DNA of 64,000 bases from Ectobius pallidus (taxonomy: Eukaryota > Arthropoda > Insecta > Blattodea > Ectobiidae): contig CAXKWD010000009.1 in the NCBI GenBank assembly GCA_964059195.1, positions 90,245,432 through 90,309,431 on the forward strand, read 5' to 3'. The translations under genes were made by a program, and so were the position numbers. Each line of letters starts with the position of its first letter. The first letter of the stretch is position 1. Below the pieces are notes generated by a model. That model saw only the letters and a program-made list of their open reading frames with translations. It ran no database searches and had not been told where the DNA came from. Shown here piece by piece: positions 1 through 10,585 of the stretch.

Positions 1-829
1 ACATCAGTGTGTATGCCATCAGATAGCGCTTGGCGACATTTTATAAATAATTGTGAAGAGCGGTAGCGCACAAGTGTTGATATGAGTCAAAGAGGCCACA
101 CATAGCGGACTGGAACTAATAGCTTGACGTCTTCACGCCGAGGAGTTTGGATTTGTTCCTGCCAAATTGGCACCACTTCCACACCTTATCGAATTGAATT
201 TATCTCGCACCGCAAACTGTATTTTAGGACGACCTCTCATACCGTTTGCATACGTCTGTAGAACATTAAATGTTACAAATATTTAAATGTGTTAAATTTA
301 CAATAATGTTCGCCTTATACCCTAAAAATTTTACATCATAAGGTATCCTTGCATAGTATTTTAAATCTATATGCTACACATTATAATTATGTCACAAGCT
401 AATATTCAAACTAAAATCTTTATGGTATATTGTCTAAAAATTATTCAAAATACTCGTCATAAATTTAAAACATTAAAAATATACAAAAGCCTTTAGAATA
501 AAATGCTGTGATACAATTAAAATGTTAAAAATCTTGTGTAGGCCTACCTATGCAGGGTCCAGGATATAACTACTGGTTACGGTTAGTGCATATAACTTTA
601 TCCTACCCTTTATTTATAGGCCTATTTTATCTTACTAACTAAATTTGAAATGCAACATTTATAGGACTGAAAATGGCCTATATTTTTATTGTTTTATATT
701 TATGATGAGTATTTTGTACAATTTTTTGTATTACCACAAACATTTGAACTAGAATTTTAACACAAACATGTGTTTATGTGTAACATGTAGATTTAGTCTA
801 CTATGTAAGGTTACCTCTTGATATAATAA
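1..829. other. AT-rich intergenic DNA, nothing recognised
   Basis: No protein motif, tRNA-like box or paired terminal repeat was recognised. The stretch has several AGGCCT-type palindromes like the rest of the intergenic DNA. Confidence 0.6.
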
Positions 830-1262
830 TAATAATATTAATAATTTATTTCCAATAAGAGCCTTGGCTGTGGGAAACGTCAGTATTCATTAGACGGTGA
901 TACAAAAGTCACATAAAAACTAAAATAAACTAATAAATTACAAACTACACAGTATTAAAAATATGTTCAATTAATGAATGTGGGCAGATTTCAATTAATA
1001 ATTTTTTTCCTCCTTTTTGAAATTTCTCAGTTGTCCAATATTCTTTATAAACTGAAGTAAGCTATTGTATATTTTCACTCCAACGATCATTGGCGATTTG
1101 CTGTATAGGCCCTACTATTAAATTATATTTCCCAATATTAAAATGATCTCTGTTACGAGAGAAATATTCGTGATACTGACCATTAGTATTAAAATCTCTG
1201 CCATTAACATGTACATATTCCAATAACCTTAAAATATATAGACCATACACAGTTAAAATTTC
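830..1262 (-). mobile_element. LINE 3' end fragment
   Basis: Read on the minus strand, about 190 bases (1062-1250) encode a C-terminal reverse-transcriptase-tail style peptide (ILRLLEYVHVNG, then a NTNGQYHEY block where related LINEs have HxxNTR). It continues past a stop into FQKGGKKLLIEICPHSL, the usual end of such ORF2 proteins. It then runs into a 3' UTR ending in CCAAGGCTCTTATTGGAAAT and an ATT-rich tail at 830-850. The catalytic domains are absent, so this is a 5'-truncated, decayed copy. Assignment to a LINE clade is not possible from this piece. Confidence 0.6.
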
Positions 1263-1985
1263 ATAACCTTAGGAATTATATAGCCTATATATAATTTTAA
1301 TATATTATTATGATATACATTATATTATATTGCATTATAATATTGTAATAGCCTATATATATTATAGTAATATATTATTATAATAATATAAATATTATAT
1401 ATTGTAAAAATAACAGTTGTAAATAATTAGATAATAACTAAAATGCCGGTAGGCCTACGTTAATATATTTTATACTTAATTGTCATTTTGTCCTTCCCAT
1501 AAGTTATGCTTATTGGTATACCTATGAAAGTAACGCTCGGAGGTTAGTACTGTATACTTCTCGCTTTTTGTCTTAATCTATTCCGCTGGTTTCTTCAGAA
1601 ATTAAGGCAGGCAAAGTAAAATGTGACCTTATGTAGTTGTTAATAGGCATATCTTGGCGTTATAGCTGTTAATTAGGAAAGTCGATATCAGATAGACTGA
1701 AATATTTTTGAGTGCTCTGGGCTACAACAATTACAACTGCACTGCACAGTAGTAATCTCTGGAATGGACAAATCAATCAAACAAAGTGCTTGCTCCTGTT
1801 CCCCACGAGAGTGCAACATCGGGTTAAATCCTCTCGCCTCACTGCATGGCTGGGGAAGTAACCATAAAAACCGATGTCCTGAAAAATGCTTCATTGAAGC
1901 TCAAATAGTGTTTCATTAGTTTGATGGGTTGACATGATTTGTATTCTTATCAACTTAAGTATGAAGGCAACAGTCAACATATTCC
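1263..1985. other. AT-rich DNA, nothing recognised
   Basis: 1263-1410 is a nearly pure A/T tract with irregular TATAAT-type repeats. The short open frame at 1688-1894 on the minus strand resembles nothing I know. Confidence 0.5.
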
Positions 1986-2002
1986 CCTCCAACTAAATTG
2001 GA

Positions 2003-2165
2003 AAGTGGTTATGTCGCGGATTCGCATTCGTGAAGGTACGGGTTCAAATCCATTACCGGCCTATCAAAGTTGAGTTTTCAGGGTTTTTCACTCAAAGAGC
2101 TAATGTCGGCTTTACATTTCTTAATTTTTGTTCTAAATCATACAGGGTGAAGTAATGCAGCTGTG
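2003..2165 (+). mobile_element. tRNA-derived SINE, family A, copy 1
   Basis: The head has a box-A-like stretch (GGTTATGTCGCGGATTCGC) and, about 30 bases on, a clear B box GGTTCAAATCC followed by ATTACCGGCC. The body continues as GTTGAGTTTTCAGGGTTTTTC. The copy at 14165 shares the CGGACTCGCATTCG..GGGTTC..CCGGCC arrangement. The B box shows RNA polymerase III ancestry, and no acceptor-stem pairing supports a functional tRNA. Confidence 0.65.
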
Positions 2166-3340
2166 GTGTTTTTAATAGCTTCCACAGAGACAGATAAAAA
2201 ATTCAAATAGGCCTACCATGTTTTCTCAGAAAAATGGATTTTGTCCCTAAACTTTAACGAGATTTAATTCATAGGTCTATCTCCATTGTTCTTTTCTTCA
2301 CACTAACAGTGGAAATAATAAGAAATAAATTTTCCCTTTGCTGTTTTTCAATCAAGTTGGCAGTTAGATTAGTATTTACTCCTTAAGGAAAAGTTAGAAA
2401 AAAAAACAGAAGTCTCGTTTTCTCTATTCCCGATATTTGGTTACATATTTCACACACATGCATTGCGTAGTTTCCTACAATAGGGAGAAAACCCTGAAAA
2501 AACCGTGAAATAATAATTAAACCCAAACGTTTATTCTAGAAACTAGGCTCCATATTTACCAACCTTAAAAATTCGCTACAGTATTTTATCTTGGAGTATT
2601 GCCTTCGTGATGGCATGGATGGTCACAAAAATAATATTTGGTGGCGATCGATTACTTTCGCCTGGCGGTTCTAAAAAGTTGTTAATACACGTTAAGTGTG
2701 TTTTTATTTTCATTTGTTACTAAAATTTTAGCAGGCGTAACTAGTCGCATGGTACCAAGTTCCTCTGATTGCAAAGTTTAAAACTTAGAAATTCATATTG
2801 GTCAATAAAAATATTAGTTCCTGGGCACTGACATTGGGTTTGATACAAACGCTCCTGTGCCGTAAGTAATGCGGTAAGTTAGATTGCTGTCATTGAGTAG
2901 GCCTACTGGAAGTTCGACTTCCCGCCACGATAGCATTGAACGGGAAATGGATGAAAACACACTACTGTAGAAAAATAAATCATACATGGACCAACTTTAC
3001 TTATGAAACATGGTGGGGAAAAAATGTAACAAGAAAAGAGCCCTAGGATTTATATCTACCGCAGTATGAGTAGTTGTTCTCACATTAGAAGATTGGAATA
3101 CAATGTTCAGTGTTTTGGGAAGTTAATTCTAACACACAGTTTTATTAACTTCCTTTCGTGTTTTGATAAACATCACCGCTTCCCAAAATAATAAATACAA
3201 TAAAATGTTAAAAAATAATCAAATACTAAAAGTATTACATTTTTAAAAATTCTTCTTCCTCTGCCCTTCTATTTAAAAATTAAAATATAAAATTTGTACT
3301 ATTTATCACGAATTTATCACATTCAGCATCTCATAAATAC
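2166..3340. other. Intergenic DNA, nothing recognised
   Basis: No coding similarity, tRNA boxes or paired inverted repeats recognised on either strand. Confidence 0.5.
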
Positions 3341-3392
3341 ATAGAGAGAAAGAGAGACGAAGTGAAAGAGAAAGAGAGAGAGAGAGAGAGAT
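3341..3392. repeat. GA-rich microsatellite
   Basis: Interrupted AGAGAA/GAGA purine tract directly upstream of a SINE on the plus strand. Confidence 0.9.
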
Positions 3393-3405
3393 TATACATT
3401 ATTGT

Positions 3406-3685
3406 CCACCGCAGTGGTTCATGGGATGCGTTCGTTCCTCTCATGCAAGCAAGCGCGGTTTCAATTCTTGATCGGGATTAGTTACCTGGATGGAGGGTTT
3501 TCGAAGTTTTCCTTCACCTGTGAAACGAATATCGGATAACTTTAGGCCTTGTGGTCCCAGGATATCATGATCATCTTCATCCCATCCGCGGATGTTCGGA
3601 ATTGTTGTGTGTGACTGGCGTGTCTCGGAGGTGGCATTGGACTGATCACTCATCCAGGAGGTCCTCCATGTCCTTGTCTGGTCAA
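3406..3685 (+). mobile_element. tRNA-derived SINE, family B, copy 1
   Basis: A degenerate tRNA head (CCGCAGTGGTTCATGGGATGC, then GGTTTCAATTCTTG as a decayed B box) is followed by a body with TTAGGCC..GTGGTC..GGATATCATGATCATCTTCATCCC. It ends in CCTCCATGTCC. The same order of blocks occurs inverted at 36558-36852, so the two are copies of one family about 280 bp long. The 70-codon open frame on the other strand is incidental. Confidence 0.7.
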
Positions 3686-3699
3686 AAAAGTATGTAATG

Positions 3700-3805
3700 T
3701 GATTGTAGAAACTCCCTCCCCCGACGGGTCGTGATTTTGTAAGGCCCGGGCGGCGTGAGCCGCATAAATAGCCTATACCTACAACGGGGAAGGTAAAACT
3801 CAGGG
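3700..3805 (+). repeat. Dispersed repeat C, copy 1
   Basis: Contains TAGAAACTCCCTCCCCCGAC, GGGTCGTG, GTAAGGCCCGGGCGG and CCTACAACGGGGAA. A clearly related block lies at 37690-37800 in the same orientation. No coding potential or tRNA boxes, so its class is unknown. Confidence 0.6.
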
Positions 3806-5464
3806 AAAGAAGAAAACGATTATGGATTCTTAATTAGTGTTGTGTACACTTCAGTCTGTAAACTTGCTATTATGGAATCAATTAGTGACTTCAGTTTTCA
3901 TTACAATCGGATTAAAAAAAATCACATAAAGAGTGGTGATGTTGGTCACCTCGTTATAAAACAGAATATGAGCGGAAGGTAGACTATTTACATTTCTGGC
4001 ATGACTTTGACAGTTTTCGTCAACAGCGCCGCTAGAAAAGTCAGTGAACAAACATATAAAATGTTAATTGTTTTAACCAGATGAACATTGTTATCCAAGT
4101 TGAGGTTTTCTTGAGGGTATTGATTTTCATTGGCATAAGAATCAATTTATTATGCATTACCACGAAAATAGTAAGAGGAAAAGTGTCATAAGAAGCTACA
4201 AAGAAACCGTTGAAATGTGCCAGCGAAATACACTAGCTATCGTAATTTTACATTGTGAGATATCTAGTTACTTCGGTAGTATTCGCTTGCTAAACCAAAC
4301 AGGCGAGATGAACTCTTTGATACTTAAGTGATGAGTTCAGTCATTATAACCTCATTATATTTTTATTCATTTTAATCGCAGTTATAATAATATTTATTAT
4401 TAAATCTTTTGTCACCTTAACGTGCCGTTAAGGGGTTTTATTATCTTCCATGACTGTTTACATATTGGTAATTGAAGACCTTCCTCGAATATGTACAGTA
4501 TGTCCCATTAACTGTAAGCCACTCTACCTAATAATGCCTCCCATGTGTTTAATCATCCATGAAGACTGCACAGGGAAATGAGTACGTGTAAACTACATAC
4601 AACTAAATGGCAAAACAAAAAAGTTTTTATTCCTTCTGAAAGTTTTGATTTGTTGGTTATTTCATTATTTTAGAGGATATATTATTCATTCATGTAGTTT
4701 TATCCGATTTTGTGTGGATGTGGATTGACATGGATTGTTGAATAATTTCAAATGAAATTTTGTCTCACGAATTTTAAAAAAAGAAAAGAGAAACAATATA
4801 AAACAGCTAGCTTGTTACCTACTCTTCGTATGGAGAAAGAGTAATTTGCACTGTTGTAAGCCTTACTCGACAAACACGATGAGAAAGTAACTGTATTTCG
4901 TTTATTAGTTGGCCTGACGTTCTTCAAGAGTTTCAGAAAGACGCCTATCTACATCTACTAAAAAAAACGGTATCCTGTCTGAATATATATGTGATTCTAA
5001 GATTTGTATCCTCCCCTATGGGCAATGTCAAGTGGAACCCTTAAAAGGGGAACTAACTCGTTAAAAAAATCAACTCAACCACTTTTAAACTGATCCCACA
5101 AGTTCAAAATAAAAAGTTGAGCTTAAATCCCTTTGATCCCCGGCATGTTAAATAAACATTATACAATCCCACTAATTTCACATTGGCTCATAGATAATAA
5201 TGAATCCTTACCTGAACGTATTCTACAGACTATAAGCACACAATTCTTTCACGGGTGGTATTAATATAAGGATGCTTATACTTTGTTGGGGGGTCACCAT
5301 AACCTATGTTCCGCCTTGAACCGTATAAACAACCTGTACTAAGGATAGCGTCATTATCAGCCTTTTCAAAGCAATTTCTTTACTTTATGTACATGTGGTA
5401 GGCTTTTTGGTTTAATAGAACAATTTGGTCCAGGAATGGGCCTGTACTGTTCGGGAAGGCCGAC
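3806..5464. other. Intergenic DNA, nothing recognised
   Basis: AT-rich with ordinary complexity; no homology or structure recognised on either strand. Confidence 0.5.
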
Positions 5465-5665
5465 GTAGTAATGCCGCGGACTATGTTCAGAATGGTCATG
5501 GGTTCAAATCCCATTGGCAACAATCTGCGTGGGAGTTTGGAGTTTTCCCTATTCAAAAAAGCGAATATCTCATTGGAATTTAGACCTACTTGATTTAAAT
5601 GGGCTTAAGAAATGAAAGAGGTCCGAACGGCCCACAGAGATAGAATGTCTTTTTAAATGTTAATA
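5465..5665 (+). mobile_element. tRNA-derived SINE remnant
   Basis: The head reads AATGCCGCGGACTATGTTCAG with a good B box GGGTTCAAATCCCATTGGC. The body, TGGGAGTTTGGAGTTTTCCC and later CGAACGGCCCAC, looks like a diverged relative of family A. The 3' tail is not distinct. Confidence 0.6.
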
Positions 5666-6155
5666 AATTAGGGTACAGAATTTACAGTTTGTTTGGGAAG
5701 TCACTGTTCACTTAACACATTCTGAAAGTGATCTTCATACACACAACGGCGGAACAAATAATTATATTAAAATTAAATAAATGAAACTTATTAGTAGGCC
5801 TATTTCATATGTACTACATTGCTTACATATATTTTCAAATATAAATTTGCAATTCCATACAAAACTGAATTGAATTTTTATGGGCATATATTGACTTTTT
5901 TATCTGCTTATCACATTGAATGTACAGCAGTGTCAAGGTTACAAAGATTTGAAAAGTGTCATAAAAATCACTGAAACATAGAGGACTGTCCATCATTGTT
6001 GCCCTGATTTTCCTCCTGAATATAGAAAAGGGAAGATTTCTTATGCCATGAGAAAGTGTAGATGTCTAATGAAAATCATTTTTTCGATAGAAAATCTACT
6101 TGTATCTGAATAGGCCTATAAGCATTAGAGATATTCCTGGTGTCGTCTTGAAGAA
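5666..6155. other. Intergenic DNA, nothing recognised
   Basis: No similarity or structure recognised apart from TAGGCCTA-type motifs. Confidence 0.5.
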
Positions 6156-6287
6156 AATTCTAGAGAGAGAGGGAAAAAGCGAATAAATCAAAATACCAAA
6201 GTTTTAAGAGAGACAAAATACAATTTATTCCCCCAGCACTGTTACAATATTTCGTTCATTCCACTACATATTTTTACACAGTTCTTA

Positions 6288-6778
6288 CATAGGCGTAACC
6301 AGACCGACCATATGGGGGGGGTATAACATCCGCGAGGTCTGGAAAAGGGTGGTCCGGGGGTCCTCCCCCGGAAAATTTTTAAAAATTAAGATGCAAAATA
6401 ACGAGTTTTAAGCTTCCGGGGGCCCTCCCCCGGAAAATTTTTAAAATTAAGATGCAAAATAACGAGTTTTAAGCTTCCGGGGCCCCCCCGGAAAATTTTA
6501 AAAATGAAGACGCAAAATAACGAGTTTTAAGCTTCCGGGGTCCTCCCCCGGAAAATTTTAAAAATTAAGATGCAAAATAACGAGTTTTAAGCTTCCGGGG
6601 GTGCTCCCCCGAAAAATTTTAAAAATTAAGACGCAAAATAACGAGTTTTAAGCTTCCCAAGCTTTATACTTGTATTAAGTAATTTATGGGCAGACTTAAA
6701 AAAATTATACAATTTTCCTTTCTTTAATCAATGGGGGGGGGGTTCAAACCCCCAAAACCCCCCCTCGGTACGCCTATG
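6288..6778. mobile_element. Nested MITE with internal minisatellite
   Basis: The ends CATAGGCGTAACCAG and, inverted, CATAGGCGTACCGAG frame a 491-bp unit in the loop of the foldback element. It begins with a G run and ends with a G run plus C run (6733-6765). Between them lies the tandem array annotated separately. There is no protein. Similar GGCGTAAC or GGCG..C ends near G-runs occur elsewhere in the window (about 24180, 47779, 62700), so this may be one large family. Confidence 0.6.
6355..6657 (+). repeat. Minisatellite, five units of 58-61 bp
   Basis: The landmark GCAAAATAACGAGTTTTAAG starts at about 6393, 6454, 6512, 6572 and 6633, giving periods of 61, 58, 60 and 61. Each unit also has a CCGGGGG..CCCCCGG hairpin followed by AAAATTTTTAAAAATTAAGA. 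Units differ by a few substitutions and single-base changes in the homopolymers. Confidence 0.95.
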
Positions 6779-7027
6779 GTTTCTTATGCTGTTTAAAATC
6801 TGGGTGGGCTGATCTAAATATATTGTAACAATGCTGTGGAAATAAATTATTTTTGCCTTTCCTGAAACACTGGTATTTTGACTTATTCGCTTTTTCCCTA
6901 TCACTCTAGAATTATAAATAGTGAAGAGAAATGAATATATTTTTGTAATAAAGATAATTGTTGGCAACGACAAATTATTATCATTTCCCCAATGGCAATA
7001 GATAATTCCTAACCAAGCTAAAGGAAT

Positions 7028-7400
7028 AATATCTATTTTATGGAACCCGGAGGTAACTTATATTACCGCGCTTACATGAGTGAGCCCTCCATTCAACCCT
7101 ATTCTGTGCTAACTCTATCCAACCATTCTTTGCAAATCCTACTTCCTTTAAGATATTCTAATATTGTCCTCCCACCTAAGTCTAGGTCTTCCAAGTGGTC
7201 TTTTCCCTTCGGGTCTCCCAGTCAAAATTTTTAGATATGTCTTTCCTCCTCACGCGCGCAACATGTCCAGTCCATTTCATCCTCCGCGATTTAATTACCC
7301 TTATTAATATTATATTCGGTGAAGAGCAAAGGTTATGAACCTCGATTTTATGCAGTTTTCTCCAGTCCCCGTTTTCATCTTTCTAAGGTTTATCATTTCC
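7028..7400 (-). pseudogene. LINE ORF2 C-terminal remnant, cockroach/termite-like
   Basis: On the minus strand broken frames read GDWRKLH, then HNLCSSPNI, RRMKWTGHVAR, then GRPEGKRPLGRPRLRWEDNI, and further on NGWIELAQNRVEWRA. This SPNI..GHVAR..GRPRRRWEDNI..WIELAQDR order is the C-terminal tail of a non-LTR reverse transcriptase family that I remember as very abundant in blattodean insects. At least two frameshifts and several stops break it. The polymerase and endonuclease domains are missing, so it is a dead 5'-truncated copy. Family is clear; the taxonomic implication is from memory. Confidence 0.75.
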
Positions 7401-8050
7401 AGAGCTTCAATTTAATGTAGCCTAAATTTTACGCCTTCTGTGAAAGGTTTTAATGTCATTGAAAATCCCTCTCCCCCCCATTTCACGGAACAGAACAAAG
7501 TGAACAAAAACAGACTACAGAAATGAGACTTGAGTCCTTGTTATTCTGAGGCCAGTACTGCGTGGCCACATAGGGATTGCTCGGTGTATTCAGTGTATGT
7601 GACATCCCATTCGTGCCACACGCTACCGTTAAAAAACCCTTACGAAATGATGAGCAAGCATGTTCACAGCAGACCAATATCCCGAAATGGGAAGTGATAC
7701 AGCATAGCTTTCAACTTGACGTGCTTGCCTCCTGTTCAAAACAAACGCTCGCTAATTCCCTTCAGAGAATATCACAGTAGGCCTACAATATTTTACCCAG
7801 GGAAGAAAGAAATTTCATGCAATATGTTTCCACTGACGTTGAAGTAAACCATGTCCTTATATGTTTTATCTAAATTTGTTGTGTTTGTTTGTTAACCTAT
7901 TCTTATTTTATGTGACCTTTTTTAACCGGTTGTGTCCTCTTGGATGGAGATGGAGCAGTCAGTAAGGCACTGGCTTTCTGTTTCCAAGTTTGCGAGTTTG
8001 GACTTGGTCCAGATCGATGGCAGTTATGTGTGCGTAAATTGTAACCGTCT
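7401..8050. other. Intergenic DNA, short unrecognised ORFs only
   Basis: Overlapping frames at 7483-7677 (minus) and 7577-7780 (plus) show no known motif and cannot both be genes. 7935-8040 has weak tRNA-like wording (CAGTCAGTAAGGCACTGGC, then GCGAGTTTGGACTTGG) but no good B box. Confidence 0.45.
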
Positions 8051-8052
8051 AA

Positions 8053-8145
8053 TTTTTTGTAGATTTAACAGAAATGCCGTCTCATTTTTTTTTGTAGATT
8101 TAACAGAAATGCCGTCTTATTTTTTGTAGATTTAACAGAAATGCC
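8053..8145 (+). repeat. Three tandem copies of a 30-37 bp unit
   Basis: The unit TTTTTGTAGATTTAACAGAA plus ATGCCGTCT is repeated three times with differing T-run lengths. The third copy ends at ATGCC. Confidence 0.95.
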
Positions 8146-8159
8146 TTGAATACCACATG

Positions 8160-8597
8160 TTTATTATGGAGTCATGACCAAACATATTGTTCGATCTTCG
8201 AAGTTTGCAAGGATGTTCCTTGAAGATATTAAAAACGACTTACATGTCACCATCACCGAAGTGCCCATGTTCTGAAAATAACCAAACAGCCATACATCTT
8301 CTACTCCACTGCAAACTACAGGATAAACATAGACCACCTTATATGAAAGTTTCCAACTTAGTTCTGCAAAACGTGATCTCATCTCCACGAACAATCAAGT
8401 ATATATATGAAATCTACAAGACACTACCTTAAAATTTTAAAATGATTAGTTTGTGTAATTCTATAGAACACTAACTCAGACAACATGTAATATTTTGTAA
8501 ATACTATGTATTCTTTTGACTAAATACCCTGCGATATACCCTCAGGGTAAAACGCAGGTTGTAAATATGAAGCTAAATTAAAAAAAAAAAAAAAATG
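8160..8597 (+). mobile_element. LINE 3' fragment with CPC motif and poly(A)
   Basis: Positions 8187-8350 encode SPSPKCPCSENNQTAIHLLL followed by HCKLQD. This is the C-P-C..H..C block found after the RT/RNase H region in jockey-like LINE ORF2 proteins. The 3' UTR holds TACCCTGCGATATACCCTCA, then GGGTAAAACGCAGG and GTAAATATGAAGC, and ends in a 15-A run at 8581-8595. A similar 3' UTR (ATCAGGGCAAAACGCAAGC) is present at 53860-53955. 5'-truncated, with no catalytic domain. Confidence 0.75.
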
Positions 8598-9142
8598 TGT
8601 AAGGATTTTCATTCTTTGAATCCGTTTCAAGTTGAAGAGTATACCTTAGATATTTTTGGACGTGAGGTCTTTTGTTCATAGATTAGTCTAGTAGTTAGCT
8701 AACGCAAAATTAAATATAGATTAATTAAGTTAATATTGATGTATCTAATACAATTACTGCCGCTACAAGAGACGTTACCTATTCACTCTCTTGGATTCTA
8801 TGTAGCCTTTGTTTTATTACAAAATTGTATAGTGGAGTTACAGAGCCTTGCAACGTTATAAAATTGGTAAGATGTATTATATTGCCGTGCTGGATATAAG
8901 TGACTTAATTTATAACTGGACATAAAAGGGGAAGCATGGAAACAAGTTAGTAGAGTTGCATAATCAACAGGGGGCTAGTAGGCGGCGAACTGTCTACCAT
9001 GTGCTTGTAATCTGTTGGGATTTCTACGTATCGAATTATTAGGACAGCTATCCATAGAGATTTTCCCCTTCCCTCTTCTTCCGTAATTTCAAATCAATTT
9101 TGATAATGGAATATTTTATTTAAAACATTCATATAAGCCTTT
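8598..9142. other. Intergenic DNA, nothing recognised
   Basis: No similarity, boxes or paired repeats recognised. Confidence 0.5.
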
Positions 9143-9149
9143 AGTGGTA

Positions 9150-9209
<60 letters not shown>

Positions 9210-9593
9210 CTCTCTCTCTCTCTCCATGTTGGGGCGAAGGGACTCCAAGTGGAGGTTCCTGTTTACCGATGTGAATTTTGTTACGCTTATTTTCCTAGAG
9301 AGGGCAGAGGGACAGGTGGTAAGCCCCATCGCCCCTTAACCCCCTCCGGAAACTAAGGTATTACGTGGACGTGAAAGGGCCGAGAAATTTTGTCCAGAGG
9401 CTCTAATTTAGACTTGGAGTTCTTTTACATGCCGTAAATCTAGCACCTCAGCTTAAAGTCCCTCCCGGAGGACTCCGTGCCCAGGATTTGTACGTCCTGA
9501 AAATCCCATCTTCTGCGGCTGGGTTTGATGCCACGACCTTCAGATCTAGAGGCGGGCACGCTACCTCTAGACCTCGCAGCCGACTTCAGTGGT
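9143..9593 (-). mobile_element. tRNA-derived SINE, family D, copy 1
   Basis: On the minus strand the element starts near 9593 with a tRNA-like head (GCGAGGTCTAGAGGTAGCG, CGCCTCTAGATC, B-box remnant TGGCATCAAACCC). It continues through TGGGCACGGAGTCCTCCGGG, AGGGACTTTAAGCTGAGG and ACCACCTGTCCCTCTGCC, and ends at CTTCGCCCCAAC followed by a long GA tail. The same body without the head occurs in plus orientation at 40676-40958. Confidence 0.8.
9153..9224. repeat. (CT)n microsatellite at SINE 3' end
   Basis: About 36 CT units with one CTCG interruption. It abuts the 3' end of the family D SINE (minus strand reads GA), so it is either the tail or the target of that insertion. Confidence 0.95.
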
Positions 9594-9779
9594 ATTAGCC
9601 TATTGTAAATTCGTTCATATCTTAGATCCATTTACCGAAATATGGATGTTTTAAAAATATGTAATTGATCATTGCTTACATTAGAACAGAGGTTTTGTGG
9701 ATTAAGGTTTTGAAATATTCTTCTTAACGACTCTGTCTTTGAACTTGAGCTGTTGGCAGGGTTCCTGCAATTTTGTTGG

Positions 9780-10015
9780 TTTTATGATTACTTAACGACA
9801 GAAATGTACTGCAACTTAGACCTGTGATCATCGCCGGTGTGCCGGAATTTTGTCCCGCAGGAATTATTTTATATGCATGTAAATCTACAGACTTGGGCCT
9901 TTGTGCAAGGTAAATGTCGTCGACCTGAGTCGGGATCGAACCGGAAACTCTGGGCACAGAAAGGCAGCACGATATTGATTACGGCACCAGGCCGGCAGAC
10001 AGTCTGTTATTACGT
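9780..10015 (-). mobile_element. tRNA-derived SINE, family E
   Basis: The minus strand reads GCCGGCCTGGTGCCGTAATC, TCGTGCTGCCTTTCTG (box A region), then B box CCGGTTCGATCCCGACTC. Body ACCTTGCACAAAGGCCCAAG, TCCTGCGGGACAAAATTCCG and CACCGGCGATGATCACAGG. Spacing and B box fit pol III SINEs. No second full copy was seen here. Confidence 0.65.
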
Positions 10016-10144
10016 TAAGCTCATAACGAAATACAATAAGTTTTTTTTTTCTAAATGTGACACGACATTGCAGAATAATAGAACCTCGGCAATTGAAACC
10101 TAGCGTCAATAGGTACTTTTTTTTTGTTATTCTCCAGCATATAA

Positions 10145-10275
10145 CTGATAGAGTCAGCACCGACAAAAAAAGGTTTAAGGGTTCGAGTCTCTGTGTCGGA
10201 GGTTCTTCTTCCTCTATTCTCATGTAACTCGACAGAGATATTAGGCTATAATGTGTGAAACATGAATTAGGCCTA
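10145..10275 (+). mobile_element. SINE-like repeat F, copy 1
   Basis: Contains GGGTTCGAGTCTCTGTGTCG, a B-box-like block, then CTATTCTCATG and TGTGAAACATGAAT. The order of these blocks is repeated at 10455-10585, about 310 bp downstream in the same orientation. Confidence 0.5.
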
Positions 10276-10454
10276 TGATCTTATGTATCTTTATCTTGCA
10301 CGTTACTGTTCTAGCCAAAATAAATTGGGAACCCGCTCACAACCATAGAGTAGAATATTATAATCTAAAAGTTTTTCAGTGAGATTGACCATGATCGAAG
10401 GGTAATCGTGGGAGAAATATTACATCTGTCCAGGGCGAACGCGTTTGGTAGATT

Positions 10455-10585
10455 ATCAGAACGGCTAACTGCTAGGCCTATGCTAGGTATGTTCGAGTCT
10501 CTGTGTCAAGGGTACTTTTTCTTTTGACTATTCTCAATTAATGACAACAAATATATTATAATAGTCTGTGAATCATGAATCTATA
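10455..10585 (+). mobile_element. SINE-like repeat F, copy 2
   Basis: Reads GAACGGCTAACTGCTAGG, then TGTTCGAGTCTCTGTGTC, CTATTCTCA and TGTGAATCATGAAT. Colinear with copy 1 at 10145. Either two insertions or an old tandem duplication. Confidence 0.5.

Larger units (their letters stand above)
6156..6913. mobile_element. Foldback MITE, copy A (interrupted)
   Basis: The left end AATTCTAGAGAGAGAGGG is matched inverted by the right end CTATCACTCTAGAATT. Inner blocks also pair: GTATTTTGACTTATTCGC against GCGAATAAATCAAAATAC, and TTATTC..CAGCACTGTTACAATAT against ATATTGTAACAATGCTGTGG. Together they make a hairpin with arms of about 130 bp once the insertion at 6288-6778 is removed. A second member lies at 55419-55953. 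No coding capacity. I see no convincing target duplication, so superfamily is undetermined. Confidence 0.8.

Noticed and set aside
2003..2080. Genuine tRNA gene
   Set aside because: A and B boxes are present but no cloverleaf acceptor pairing, and a SINE body follows; the same applies to the other SINE heads.
3441..3653. Minus-strand 70-codon ORF with a plausible polar protein sequence
   Set aside because: It lies wholly in a SINE family B copy, on the strand opposite to the SINE, and a second SINE copy shows the same region is repeat sequence.
6355..6657. CRISPR-like array
   Set aside because: Units are contiguous tandem copies without variable spacers, in eukaryotic transposon DNA.
9141..9356. 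ORFs with Ser-Leu or Arg-Glu repeats
   Set aside because: Artefact of the CT microsatellite read on either strand.
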